Shown: in pieces, positions 46,377 to 60,529 of the stretch | How positions within the stretch are numbered: the first letter of the stretch is position 1 | Layout: every line of letters starts with the position of its first letter | NCBI GenBank assembly: GCA_029891385.1 | Contig: CM057234.1 | Coordinates: forward strand, 23,298,350 to 23,362,349 | Direction of reading: 5' to 3' | Length of the DNA: 64,000 bases | Source of the DNA: Erythroxylum novogranatense | Taxonomy: Eukaryota > Streptophyta > Magnoliopsida > Malpighiales > Erythroxylaceae | Notes under the pieces: model-generated | The model's input: the letters and a program-made list of their open reading frames with translations, nothing else | What the model was told of the DNA's origin: nothing | Databases searched by the model: none | Made by a program: the position numbers and the translations under genes

Positions 46377-49165
46377 TGTAACATCCCATCACCGAAGGGA
46401 GGGTTATATTGGTAAATTGGGTTGGTTTAGGATTTTTATTGCATATTATTGATTGAGCATACTTTTGGCCTCTAATTTTAGAGGAATGACTCATTTTGCA
46501 CATGCACATATTGGCACATGCATTCATGACATTTCCCGGCATGCAATTGTGAATATGATATGATTTGCGAAATTTGAGATAATTATGTTTGATTTTGATT
46601 TGTTTATGAATTATGGAATAATTGGGTTTGAATAGTTGAATTAGAATGTCTTAAGAGAAATTATCAATTGATAGCGACCCATAGGCAATTTTCTAGAAAT
46701 TTGGGAGTTTATGTCCGGACCGAAAATTTTTGAGTGACGGACTGGTTGACTAAATGGTACTGAAATGACTGTTTAATGGCAATGGGAAAAATTAGATATA
46801 TGATTTTAGGAATTTTGATATGTCGAGCCATTGGAATTTAAAGACAAATTGGACTAGAATTGTTTTGAAAAGTGAATTGAGATTTAAACGAATTTGAGGA
46901 CTTATGCCTTTAGTTTTGACTTTTAGCCTTGAGAGTTACCGAAATTCTTTTAGCAATAAACTCATTTCTCCATCTTAGGGCATACCTTCTCTTCTCCCTT
47001 CGATGATTTTCGATCCTCCTTATTCAACCCTTGCTTAATCTTTGGCTTGCTGCTTGTTTCTTCTTCCTTGTGTAAGACCAAGCTTAAATCTTAGAGATGA
47101 TGATGTTTTGTGTGGCTATGGGAGAAAATCGTGGGTGTTAGGGTTGGAGAAGATTTTGAAAGATTTGAAGATTGGAGAGCTTGATTGGTAAGTAAATTTT
47201 CTTTAATGTGGTTTTATTGTTATTGCAATGCATTAATGTGTTTAAATGTGTAAGATTTGGGGTAGTTGAGGGGAGTTATGACTGATTTTAGAGGGAGAAA
47301 CGCGATTCATGATCGGCGAAGAAAGGCAGGTCGCGGCGTGCCTGCGCCGCGACGCGGCGAGCCCGAAAGGCTACGTCGCGGCGAACCTGAGTTTTTACGC
47401 CGCGACGAGCCCTTTCCGTGCATCACGGCGAGCTACTCCCACGCCGCGGCGAGAGTTCTTTGACCGCGACGAGCTCCATTTTTCTAAAGTGAGGTATTTT
47501 AGTTTTTGTGACATAACTAATGGCGTAGACCTCCAATTGAGGTGATTCTTGATTCATTAGGAACTAGAGAAAGAGGTCTACAATTGACGTGAAGAATGAA
47601 AGTTCGAATTTAAATTAGTAGGATCACTTTTATTGAAAGAAAGTTGAGTAAGGTTTCCTATTTCAACCTAAGGATAGTTTCTTGATAATTGGGGTATTAT
47701 TGTGAGATTTCCGAAATTAAATTCAATGCTATCAGAGTCTTTAATAGGTGAATTTGATCTAGTTCAAGATGAAATTGGTTTTGAGGTTTTCTTGAGATTA
47801 GTTTAGTGTATATGTTTTGGCATAGGGAACTGAAAAATGGAAATGAGACTTGTGAAGTTCCAAGTCAGTATATTGAAAGCGAATGCTTCATTTTTGATGA
47901 AATGGGTGAAAAGTTGGTTTTGAGGCGAAAGATAATGAAATTGAGATATAGCGCCGGGAAGGTCATGAACATGCATCATATATCTTTTATTAAAGACATG
48001 TGCATCATTGAATTGTTCTGACTATACATTTAGTAATGGGAAATTATTTGACTGTTATAGAGGCACTGTTGGATCGACATTCTACGGATATTGTTGGGAC
48101 TTCCAGGCAGTAGCTCGAAAGTTACAGGTGAGTAACCTAGTTAGTTCCTCAATTTTTGATTGTTAAATGCTCTGTAAACTGCCTGTGAATGGGAATTGTG
48201 TGATTATGTAAATGATTAAGATCGATATGTCTGCTTTTGATAAATCGGATTCGACTGCCATGTGATTTTGAAGAATTGTGATAAATGGGTTTTAATGACA
48301 ATGTGACTGTGATTATATTGGGCATTTTGTATTTCATACACAAATACATGAACGGATAATAATAATAATATTTGTGACCTGAGTCGCCACTGATACTGAA
48401 AAGAGCCTCGAGCTCGAAGGGAGTTAGTGCATACCCAGAGGGCTCTCCTACTCCCTAGATGCGTCTACTGAATACTATTCACTGTTTAAGCGCTCGGTCA
48501 CAACACTGTAATAAAATGAGAAAGAGTCACATATGTATTGCATACTCATTGTGATGGATTGAATACAGTGAATGGGAAATAGTCAAGAGTGCATGATACA
48601 ATTGTGTTAACTGATTTGCGAAATTTATGAGTTCTGTGATTGCATGAGAATCTGTAAATTGCTATTTGGTATTCTGAATGTGTTATTGTAATATGATGTA
48701 CGCTATTTGCGTAATGCATGAATTGAGTGAACCATCGATGATGGTTTCTTATTGAGTTCGCAAACTCACCCAAAATTGCATTATATTTTTTAGGATCGAT
48801 AGAGTAGACTCCTAGCTCCAGTGAGAAAGACTTTTCCTGTCGTATGGATCTAGTTGGCAAGAGAAGTCATAACACACAAGTCGGTCAGCTGGGATTGTTT
48901 TGGGGATGACCTAGTTAGGATTTATTTTAGTTTCCTTTTGGATTTGTACAGACAATGATCAGTGGCAGTTGTACATTTATGGTTTTAATATAATGAAATG
49001 AGAAAACATATTTCAATTCAATTTCTGATTGTGTTACTAATGTGTATTGTGATGCCATATGAAGTATTGTAGTGATTGTTCTGGTGGTGCGCCCTTGTTG
49101 TAGGATATGTATCGGAATGACCTACGGGCGTTCCGGTGCGTACCCTACGGTGAGGGGGCGCTACA
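46377..49165 (+). repeat. Solo LTR of the element 1 family, plus orientation, perfect target duplication
   Basis: Starts TGTAACATCCC and ends GGCGCTACA, the reverse complement of element 1 LTR ends, 2,789 bp. Flanks GTTCC (46372-46376) and GTTCC (49166-49170) are identical, and removing it restores the hAT BED region. It holds the hairpin TGAGTTCGCAAACTCA (48753-48768), one gagggctctcctac unit, and a GC-rich palindrome cluster (47330-47471). The 65- to 104-codon frames in it are treated as chance. Confidence 0.92.
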
Positions 49166-49189
49166 GTTCCCAAACTCAAGATCGTTTCA

Positions 49190-52100
49190 TGTTTGCAGAG
49201 GTGGTAGTAGGCTTAAGAAGATTTAATCCATTAGAATCAATTGTTTAGGGATTACCAGAAGTTGTTATAGAAGTCATGTCAACGCCATCAATGCTCTGAG
49301 AAGTGACAAGTATCTTCATTTTTCGGAGCCCAACAATCGTTCCGAATATCATAAGACTTGAACGTATTCCAAGAAAATCACCTTAGTCATTATTGACTTA
49401 TCTTCCTTCTCAGATACCAAACATGAAGCTCTATGTCTTTTGTTCATTTTGAAGGAAGAATCATCTCAATCGGAGCTCTACAGCTCAAGATATGCTTAAA
49501 AATTCAACGTATGTTCATAACCCCGTTAGGCTCTTCCAATCGACCTCTCATTTTCTTTCAATCAAACTTTTTCAAATCAACACAAAAAGCCACCAATTTT
49601 CATGGAGAGATAGATATATATCTTAGGAATCTATTGCTTCAAGAATCACTTCATTCGGAGGTCAGATAAGGAAGTTATGGACAAAAGAATCCAACATGTT
49701 TCTGTCCTAAATCATTTTGTACCTCTCTTGGCGCAATTGTCATAACTTTTCCGAAAAATGTTTGATTGGTTTCGTATTTAGCCCATTTGAAAGATAACTT
49801 CGATATCTACAACTTTTATGAAAACCACAAATCAAGATTCTAGGTCTAAAAGGGTCAAAAATTGCAATTTACGGAAGCTGACCTGTGAATATCCGTTTAA
49901 CGGACATCCATGTCCATTTAACAGACATTGTTGGGGTTGGGAGTCTATTTTGGCCGCGAAAGTCCGTTTAACGGATATAGACTGGCTTAGGAGCCCTTTT
50001 TCACCCGATAAGATCCATTTAACGGACCTAAAATCTGCCTAACGGACATAGGGTTCCCAAAACCCCTCCAAAGCCTTTCCAGTGCTTCCTACATCCAACA
50101 TAACATCATATTCACTCATAATCTTCCCAATTTCACTTCTTCTAATGCAATAACACGCTTAAAACATTTAATTACCAACTTGGGTGCATCAAACTCCCAA
50201 ACTTCAACTCAATTTACTCATCACAAACACAAACTCTCATCATTCACCATGATTGTCATGTTTAAACTTCCTATACAGCATCATCACTTATAATGCCCGT
50301 ATCTGTTAACCCCGATACCCGAATTTTTGGATACCTTATAGCGTCGAAAAGCTAAGAGGATAAGTTACAACTTTTCAGAAGACATCTCTGTCTAGTTCTA
50401 TCTAGATTATTCCAGATTTTCCCTGAAGTCAATTCATAAAATTAACCCTTATGAAATACTTGCAGTTTATCCCAATTTCACTTCCTCTATTACACATCAT
50501 TCATAACAATTCAACTACCAATTGGAATTCGTCAAACTCTCAACCTCAATTTGTTTGACTCTTCTTATCCAACAACCTCTCATCATTCATAATTCCTATG
50601 TGTCTTTTCCATAACATCTCACTGATGTGTATATATATACATATATATATCAACCATTTATGCTCAACATTCATCATCATCGTCCATATACCAATTCACA
50701 TTTCATTAACATCACCATTTAAGAATTTACAAAGCTTTATTGGCATTTCAAGCCATAATACAATATTTTGCAAAATCCCAAAACACATAAGATGCTTGAA
50801 CTATAATTGCCCAACATGTGACTACAACCTTATCTTACATATGTTAATCCGAAATAAAACAAAACATGCAAATTCGAATTTATGTCTTGATTCACTTCCA
50901 CTTGATCTCTTGATCATCACCTGCATAGGGGAAAGATAGTGATGGTGAGCTTTACTGCTCGTGGGTAGCATACTTATAACAAATAACAAGCAAAATAGTT
51001 CAAAAATTTTATTCTTATTGAACATTTTCATAAACATAATCAATCCACATTAAAATTACAAAACTCTTATTTCTTCAAATTCTCAACCAATTCACAATAA
51101 TGCAAATCATGTATGCATCAACTTAACAATTCACAAATGCAACGCACAACAAATGGCTTGAGAGTTCCGTGGAACAAAACGGAGAAACTGAAGTTTATAC
51201 CGTGAACGAAATGAGTCCATTTTTCAGATCTCGTGGGCCACAAGCGGGTAACAGGGAGAAGGCTTTACATCGACGTGCACGTGACTACGAAACGGTTCCT
51301 CTCTCGCCCAAACAAAAGCACATACCCATGCTCGAAATCAATCATTCACAATTTCATATTCTCATGCTTTTTCTTCTTTCCATTCAAATCAAAATGCCAT
51401 GACACAAATTCAATGGCGTCACTTGATCATATATCTCAATGCATTTTTCCACACTCATAATAATTCAAATCCAATCCATTTAGCATATACACATAAATAA
51501 GCAAAATCTTAAAATCATTGAAAAGCAATATATGCACATTGATGAAGTAATTGAAATCATTTCATTCCTTTGATTTGAAAAAGCTTTAATAGCTCATTAT
51601 TCAATTATAAACATGAAACCCACCTCATTTTGCTTAGACATCCAACCTCAATGTTCCTTTCCTCTTGCTCTTCGATAAGGTTTCTCTTGTTTTCCTAAAA
51701 CAAACCAAAATTCTCATTCAATTCGAATTCAAATAGAAATCCCCCAATTTTTACAAAATCCCTAAACTTCAAAATCACAACAAATGAAATTAATATAAAT
51801 CAAGCTCAAATCTAACTTATCCATAGTCTATCTAGGTTAGAAAACCCAAAATCTAGCTTAGAAATCCTAAAAATCAAATGGGTTCCTCAAATCATATTCT
51901 TCCAATCCAACACCCATTCTCTACACAAACACTTTCTCTTTCTAACTCTTTCTCTAACAAAGCAAGAAGAAGAAGATAAACTTACCTTGGCAAGATGATT
52001 CCCTTTCTTTTTCTTCTTCTTTCTCTCTTCTTCTTTCCTTCTTCTCTTCTTTCTCTATGACGCTCTCTTTCTTCTCTTCTCTCAATTTCGTGCTTCCCTC

Positions 52101-52800
52101 TTCTTTAAAAGCCAAACAAACCTTCTTATTACAATCATGCCATTAATGATTGTACAAAGACCCTTTACCCTTCCTTTGATGCCTTATAACCTTAATGCTT
52201 CAATGTTCTTCCCAAAATGCCCTCATACATATATACTCTTACAAGACTATTTCATTCCAATTGAACCATATGATAAAATCCTACAATCATTTACATACTA
52301 ATATCTCCAAAATAATCCATCAAAACCTCATAATTAACTAGTCTTTTCATATTTACCCTTCTTTTGTCTTTATAACTAACATCTTATACTTCTAACTTCT
52401 TGACTAATAATCATGAAAAAATTGAAAGAATTTAATAATATTTCCTTCTAGAAAAATGTTCCTCATTGTCTAAATTTTCCAATGACACCAAAATCATTCA
52501 ATTTGGTTTAGAAATTCGAAAGTTATATCCCAAACATTTCCAAACTACTCTTATACTGAAACAATATTCTGTACTCAATTTCCATACAAGAATTGAAATT
52601 CTTCAAGACCACGTTAGAACTCGATTTCATCAGATAAGATGTAGCCCTATTTCTCTAGTTTAATCCAAATTAAGAATCATCTCATTTGGATAACTAGAGA
52701 AAAAGTTATGGTGAAAACATCGAGGCATACTCAGTGAACATGTTTGAACTACAATTTTCTACCTTATGACTTCTAACATTTCACATACAATTTTTCTAAC
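49190..52800 (-). repeat. Solo LTR of a third related family (boundaries approximate)
   Basis: 3.6 kb that separates the hAT start codon exon from the BED region. TTTCA occurs at 49185-49189 and 52801-52805 as a possible target duplication. The left edge starts TGTTTG, but the right edge reads CTAAC rather than CA, so the exact ends are unsure. Inner landmarks run in the same order as the element 2 LTR: a ttggaaagata-like word, an inverted-repeat block (49890-50050), acaaagctttattggcattt (near 50728), the hairpin GAGCTTTACTGCTC (50947-50960), then a pyrimidine-rich stretch near 52000-52100. Confidence 0.6.
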
Positions 52801-54147
52801 TTTCAGGACAAGTTTGGGGTCCAACATCATTAGTTCCATGAGTCAATGGTGGGGCATTGCTAGTGTAGTCCATGGAGATTGACATCTGATAAAAAAAAAT
52901 TAAAGCTTTTATAGTTGTAGATTTCATGAACAATAAAAAAAATAATTTGGGATATGGAAAAGAAAAGGTTCTACATGTAAGAATCAATATCCATGCCTCA
53001 GGCGGAACCACCTACAATTGCCTTAAGATAGCTTGGATGGGTCTAGTAAGTTCTTTCGTGAAGTAATTGCATGTCTATCAGGCATTATCCGTCGGATCAA
53101 ACATGAACAGTTGAACACCTACAAATATTAAACGATTAACTTGCAGAAGGCTAAACTTGCTTTAAATGAATCTTAAATTTAATCATTCAAAGAACATTGG
53201 ACCAATGGGTATTGATAAAGCTAACACATAAAAATGGTAGCAGAACCATTAATTATTTGGAATGAATCACAAACATAAGATGCAGGTCATTGTTAAAAAT
53301 TTAAAAATTCAACATTTAGATTAACCTGAAAGTGTTTATATAGCTGGTTCAATTCTATTTGTCGGATAACAACAATGGAAATATAGGTATAGACAAAGTC
53401 ATAAGCCACTGTTTTGATGTCATTCCAAGGAACCTATATAGACATGAAATATAACATACCATGGCTTAGCACTTAGTTTGTCAAAGTGCTCCAATATGAA
53501 CAGTAGGCATGCCTCCTTTAACCGTATTCTCTTCAAGAATCAAGATCGTGATTTGATCTTTTATGTTTGAAGAGGAGAAATAAATGGTGAGTGTTACAGT
53601 TTGAGAGATGAGAGGTTGAGAAGTATCTGTAGGATGAAAGATTGACTGAAATTTTTTTTTCTTTTTTGAACGAATAGAATGACCTTTAATTTTCCTTTGT
53701 TTTCATGGAGGGAAAAATCTTTCAGTTTCAGTGACTAATATTTGATAAAAGATTAATTGTGATTCAAGCGATCATAGCCATAAATTTACAAAGTTTGTAT
53801 TAAGATCGTTGGATTGAATTACCTCTTTTTAGAATAACTAAATTTACTAGTGAATTTATTATTATTAATATCCTCTTAAATTATATATAAATATATGATA
53901 GGTTTTTTAAAGTATTTTAGGTTCAGGTTTAAGTCTAAACCTATAAATCAGGTTCATTTCGATTAATCTGTTATAGGTTTAGTTAACATAGAACCGCAAG
54001 TTAGAAACCTGAACCTGACTATAAACCTAGTTTTTTAGGTTTGGTTCAAACCAAACCTGAACTCAAGTTCGGTTGACCTTGTTTACAGGTTCGGTTCATG
54101 CGATTTAAATCCGGTTCACAAGTTTGTGGGTTTTCTTGAACACCCTA

Positions 54148-54155
54148 CTGATGCA

Positions 54156-54227
<72 letters not shown>

Positions 54228-56120
54228 ATAACATTATTATGTATAATATATATAATATATTTAACACATCTACAAATATAATTAATTAATTAACTTTTAT
54301 GTAACTACTAATAATTAAAATATAATAAATTAATTCATTTATTACAATATAATTTATTTATAAATTAATTATTAATTATTAACTTTGAAGTTTATTAAAT
54401 TATAATTAATAATAATTAATATATAATGAATTAATTTTGTATTTAAATGTAATTAATTGATTAAGTAGTAAATGTTAATTTTAGTATATATGTTATCCAC
54501 GAGCGCATTATTAATTTTTTTATTAATTATTAGATATTAATATTTACTATATATATATCTCTTATATAACTAAAGTAGTAATGCTTGTGACTTAATAGTT
54601 AGAGGTGAGCCATGGGATTTGTTATTTTGTTCCTATAATGTTTTTAACACTTATAAAAATATAATTAATCAATTAAACTATAATTAATTAATTATGACAT
54701 ATAATTAATAATAATTAAAATATAACAAAATTAAATGATTTATTAAAATATAATTTATTTATAAATTAATTATTAATATTTAACTATTTAGTTTATTCAG
54801 TTATAATTAATAATATTTAATATACAATGAATTAATTGATGTATTAAAATATAATTAATTGACCAAGTAGTACATATTAATATTTAGTATATATTTTATT
54901 CATGAAGTATTATTAATCGTTAATTATTATTAATTATTATATACTAATATTTAGCTGTTAAGTAGTCACGCTTGTGACTACGGTTGTCACTTGTTAAGTC
55001 ACAACCGTGCATGTTATTTTGTTTTTATTAATTAACACCTATATAATGTTATAACATTTTAATTAATTAATTAAAATATTATTAAATTAGTTTATTAATT
55101 ATAACATAATTAATTATAATATATTTTAATACATATAAAATATAATTAATTAATTAAAATATAATTAATTAATTAATTTTGATATAATTAATAATAATTA
55201 CAATATAATAAATTAATTGATTTATTAAAATATAATTTATTTATAAATTAATTATTAATCAATAACTATGAAGCTTATTGTTATAATTAATAATAATATA
55301 ATTAATTGATTATATTATTATTAACAATAACTCATAAATTTCAGATTAGGTGTGATAATGATGATGATGATGATAATAATAATAATAAATATATAATTAA
55401 TTAATTGATATATTAAAATATGATTAATTGGATAGTAGTACACGTATGCTAATATTTATTATATATGTTAGCTTCATAACCTGAATTATTAATTATTTAT
55501 ATTAATATTCATATATATATATATATATCTTCACTATATATATATATAGCTTAATTAGAATATTAATTATTATTATTAATTATTTTATATTATATATATA
55601 TATATATATATATCTTCACTATATATATAGTTTAATTAGTCACGTCTCGACTTAATCGTCACAGGCGTAACATGGGAGTTGTTATTTTGTTTCTAAAATA
55701 TATTTAACCTATATATGATAAATAATTAAAATATAATTAATTAATTTGATATAGTTAACAATCATTAAAATATAATAAATTAATTGATTTATTAAAATAT
55801 AATTTATTTATAAATTAATTATTAATCAGTGAAGTTTATATAGTTATAATTAATAATAATAATTAATTAATTAATTAATCTTATATATTAATATCTTTAT
55901 ATATATATATATATATATACCTATTTACGATTGTGTCGAATTATTATATTATTACTTACTACATATTAATATTAAGTATATATATTATTAACAGCTGTGC
56001 ATTATTAATTCCTAATTATTATTAAGTATGGTATAATAATATTAAGTTTATATAAATAGTAGTCACGCTTGTGACTTATTTCCATAGTTGTTAGTTGTTA
56101 GCTAACAACCTTGCATATTA
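54148..56120. repeat. AT-rich repeat array, right part, with microsatellites
   Basis: Diverged units, each ending in a GC-richer box with a gtcac...gtgac inverted repeat: near 54573 (aatgcttgtgacttaa), 54963 (TAGTCACGCTTGTGACTA), 55629 (agtcacgtctcgactt) and 56051 (tagtcacgcttgtgactt), spaced about 390, 665 and 425 bp. Two boxes are followed by atgggatttgttattttgttcc or close variants. Between boxes the order of AT-rich words repeats. A (TC)n(AT)n run at 54156-54220 and further AT and GAT runs near 55355-55390 and 55510-55615 are embedded. Confidence 0.65.
54156..54220. repeat. Compound microsatellite (TC)n(AT)n
   Basis: A TC run (54156-54180) passes directly into an AT run (54181-54219). 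It starts at the right hAT target duplication. Confidence 0.95.
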
Positions 56121-57758
56121 TTTAGTTTTGTTTTTAAAGACTTTTAGTTATTGTTAATTAATAAATAGAAATTTTGTTATTAATCCTTTCATAATATAAT
56201 TTAATTATGATTTAATTGTTTATATAATTACTATTAACAATTTTTTATTCCAATTTTTACTAACTATTTCACTGGTTCATTTTAATATTCAAACTTATAT
56301 ATTCTTAATAATTATATCATAATTCTTTTCTTATTATACATTTCAAATTTTAAATATTAATAACTTTATCATAAAATTTTAAATTACATAATAATAGTTA
56401 AGGACTGCCCAAAATTGTCACCTAAAATCGTAGGAGTGCCAGGGTAGGAAAAGGGCGACTTCTAAAGCGAATAACGACAACAAGAACTGATCTTTACACA
56501 GGGTGAGGTAATGGCCAATTTGGCCAACCAGCAGGTTTGTCCTTTTGTCTTCTAATGCATTTCAAATCAATAAATTTTTGTTCGTGCTAGTTCTTTAGTT
56601 ATTGCTTCTATTTTCTGCATCATTTTTTACTTGTCACATTTGTATGTGTATCTATTTTCTGCATCATTTTTTACTTGTCACATTTGTATGTGTATCTATC
56701 GGGAAACAACCTCTCTATTATATAAGGATAAGGCTGTATACTATAAGACCTTCTCAGATCCTGCTTTACTATAGCACTTCAGACTGAGTGTGATGATGAT
56801 GATGATGATGATGATATTTTATACATTTATATCAAATACATTACCCTGTATATTTCCTTAATTTTTTAAAATTTCATCCCAAATTTGTACTAATTAATTT
56901 TACTTATTCATTTCTACTATTCTAACTTATATATTATTAATATAACAAAATTTATCTTTTAAATAAAATATACATTTCAAAACTTAAATATTTATAATTC
57001 AATTACGAATTTAAAAATCCTCGATATTTGTTTATACATTAAGATTATATAATAATGTAACATGTTAAAATAAATAATGATAAAATTAAATTAGTTGGGC
57101 ATTATATTAATGCGCATTAGCGCATTATCTATCTACTAGTCTTTTAAAATTAGGCAACAAAAGTTAAGAAAACCATAATATGTTTGAGCTATTTGCATCA
57201 AACTAAATTGGTCTATCTAACAAGTCAAAAACAAATATTTATGTTCATAAATATGGAGTAAAAGCTTAAGAATTTATGATAAAACTCAAAATTAGAGCCA
57301 CCTAAGATAAACCAAAATGAATATATTATTCTATCCTAAGGAACTACAACCTCAATTAAGATACTACTTAGGTTATTTTTGGTTAAACGCAAGGTTTTTA
57401 ACATAATATAATAGAATAAAATATAAATAGATATAATATTATAAAATTGTTATCTAAAAAATAGAAGGGTTGATAATATAATATAGTAAAATATTATTTA
57501 AAAGAAGAATTTATAATGTAATATAGTAAAAATTTGTTTATAATTATACGCTTTATCATAAATTCTTATTTAAAATTTTCTCATTATCATAAATTCTTAT
57601 TTAAAAATTTTCTCATTTTTATTATTTACGGTAAAGTAAGATATAATATGAAAATCTTCTTTTCCATTATATTTTATTCCATTTCGTTACATAAAAAAAG
57701 AGAATAATATTGCATATTGTTTGATAACCCAAAAAGTTTTATAAAGGCATGCACACGC
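56121..57758. other. AT-rich intergenic spacer with small repeats
   Basis: No gene seen. It holds a perfect 44-bp tandem duplication (56607-56650 and 56651-56694, starting tctattttctgcatcatttt), a (TGA)n run (56791-56815), and a 31/32-bp tandem duplication (57554-57584 and 57585-57616, starting tatcataaattcttatttaa). Confidence 0.7.
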
Positions 57759-57869
57759 TAGGGTTTTGGTTTAATGTGAGGGTGTTACAGAACACCTATA
57801 AAAAGGTTCCATTGTGCCCGCCGCTTCTTTTTTGTTTCCTCTTCCCTCTGAACACAAACCGGCGGAGCC
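57759..57869 (+). promoter_or_regulatory. RPS9 core promoter: telo-box, TATA box, pyrimidine-rich leader
   Basis: TAGGGTTTT (57759-57767) is the reverse of the AAAACCCTA telo-box common in plant ribosomal protein promoters. TATAAAAA lies at 57797-57804. A pyrimidine-rich stretch (57824-57850) precedes the ATG, as expected for a TOP-like leader. These three together fit coordinated expression with other translation genes. Confidence 0.75.
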
Positions 57870-59538
<1,669 letters not shown>

Positions 59539-60232
59539 AGCATAGGATGGTTGAAATCTATCTGCAGCTTGGATATTAGGATTTTATAACGGATTTGATA
59601 GAGCCTATGAATGTATGTTTCATGTTTTTTAGTTAATGAAATTGGGTGCATAAGACATGTGTCCGAATTGAATCAAGCTGGTAATAGTGTTTGGGTTGAA
59701 ATGTTGAATCTCGGCCCGTGGTTGTACACCTCAGCTGCACTTTCGTAGCTAGTTTTGCCTCTTACCGTGTACACCAGTCGATTATGAATGCTCCTTTCTC
59801 TCCCCAAACTCAATTCTGGCCTGACACGTCACGTTATACTTGGGCCTAACCGGCAATATTTGCCCACGCTTCTTGTGACCTGCCTTCGGCTCCGTTCAAA
59901 ACTCGAGTTTGACATGCATCAACCTCACATAAGTAAGGTCGAGTTTGACGCCACTTGTTCCCCGATATCCACCGACGGTCACAATCAAAACGCTCCTGCT
60001 CTGCCACGTTCACGTCATTTCAACAATCGTAATCCTACTTAATTACAATAATCATCCAACCCTCTAAGTCGATTCTGACACACCCCCGTATCCAATCACC
60101 TTCCTCCACCCTTATACCCACCATTTCATTTTAATTTATTAAATAAACATATTTGATTTAGCTGCATCCCAATAATAGATATTTTCCGAATAAACGGCAA
60201 CGGTTTTAGTAGACTCCGAATTATATTAATCC
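59539..60232. other. RPS9 3' flank and spacer
   Basis: 59539 to about 59700 is probably the RPS9 3' untranslated region. The rest is spacer, moderately GC-rich, with no recognisable gene. A frame at 59788-60042 has no family resemblance. Confidence 0.6.
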
Positions 60233-60410
60233 CACGTGTCCCAACAAGTCCAACACGTGATGGTGTTTCCTTCGGCCCTCTTGCCACGTGTTAAATTTTC
60301 CAACAGTTCCAATTCGCATACAAATAAGCCAAGTCATGTAAACCACCTAATGGCACCAAAACGCACCGTCTAAGATCACTCCATACTATATACGTGTATA
60401 TATATATATA
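60233..60410 (+). promoter_or_regulatory. Triple G-box promoter with TATA-like run
   Basis: CACGTG occurs at 60233-60238 (CCCACGTGTC), 60254-60259 (AACACGTGAT) and 60285-60290 (GCCACGTGTT), three in 58 bp. CACGTGTC is the ABA-response element core bound by bZIP factors. A TATA-like run lies near 60393-60410. All are upstream of the 127-codon frame and suggest ABA, drought or light response, an inference from motif only. Confidence 0.6.
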
Positions 60411-60529
60411 ACAATAATAATAACGCAAGTAAGCCTATATTGCAATTATTGTTAGTTGTAGCGTTACACGGGACGTACCTGATCGGCGAGGCTCCTTTTG
60501 TTCTTTCCTTCTCTCTTTCTTGGAGCTAT

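Larger units (their letters stand above)
44390..52873 (-). pseudogene. hAT transposase (RICESLEEPER/BED zinc-finger type), broken and interrupted
   Basis: Pieces on the minus strand, N to C. 52873-52801 codes MDYTSNAPPLTHGTNDVGPQ and further to PE. Across the third-family LTR, 49189-49166 gives KRS*VW. Across the second LTR, 46376 onward gives EHYAKSG, a BED-type finger with CQYYKK (second Cys replaced by Tyr) and INHLNRC. 46135-45377 holds the catalytic core (LTTDTWTLCQNLSYM, FIDDDWKLCKRII, TVDNASSND, RCVAHILGLIVKEGL). 45167-44826 and 44638-44390 hold the C-terminal part with the dimerisation motif ARDILAMPVFTVASESAFS. Stops and frameshifts separate the pieces; it cannot make a protein. The join between the N-terminal and BED pieces also needs a 1-bp indel. 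Confidence 0.9.
43876..54147 (-). mobile_element. hAT DNA transposon, dead, carrying two solo LTRs
   Basis: Ends are TAAGGGTGTTCA on the left and TGAACACCCTA on the right, inverted copies with one extra A on the left. Flanks CCGATGTA (43868-43875) and CTGATGCA (54148-54155) agree at six of eight positions, as an aged 8-bp hAT target duplication. Just inside both ends are many copies of ggttcaggtt/aacctgaacc-type subterminal words, common in hAT elements. The span is 10.27 kb, but taking out the solo LTRs at 46377-49165 and about 49190-52800, each with one target copy, leaves about 3.9 kb, a normal size for an autonomous hAT. The transposase reads on the minus strand. Confidence 0.85.

Noticed and set aside
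46273..46542. 89-codon frame on -
   Set aside because: It runs across the junction of solo LTR and hAT, so it is a chance product of the insertion.
52833..52838. ggtccaaca as right end of the third-family LTR
   Set aside because: It lies inside the hAT N-terminal coding piece (GPQTCPE frame), so the LTR must end further left, near 52800.
57370..57735. Possible MITE with ends ggttatttttggttaaacgc and gtttgataaccc
   Set aside because: The ends pair only loosely and no target duplication could be shown.
60440..60529. N-terminal extension of the small protein (MQLLLVVALHG...)
   Set aside because: The listed first residue is encoded by TTG, not ATG. The first ATG is at 60530. It would otherwise look like a signal peptide, so only a transcript could revive it.
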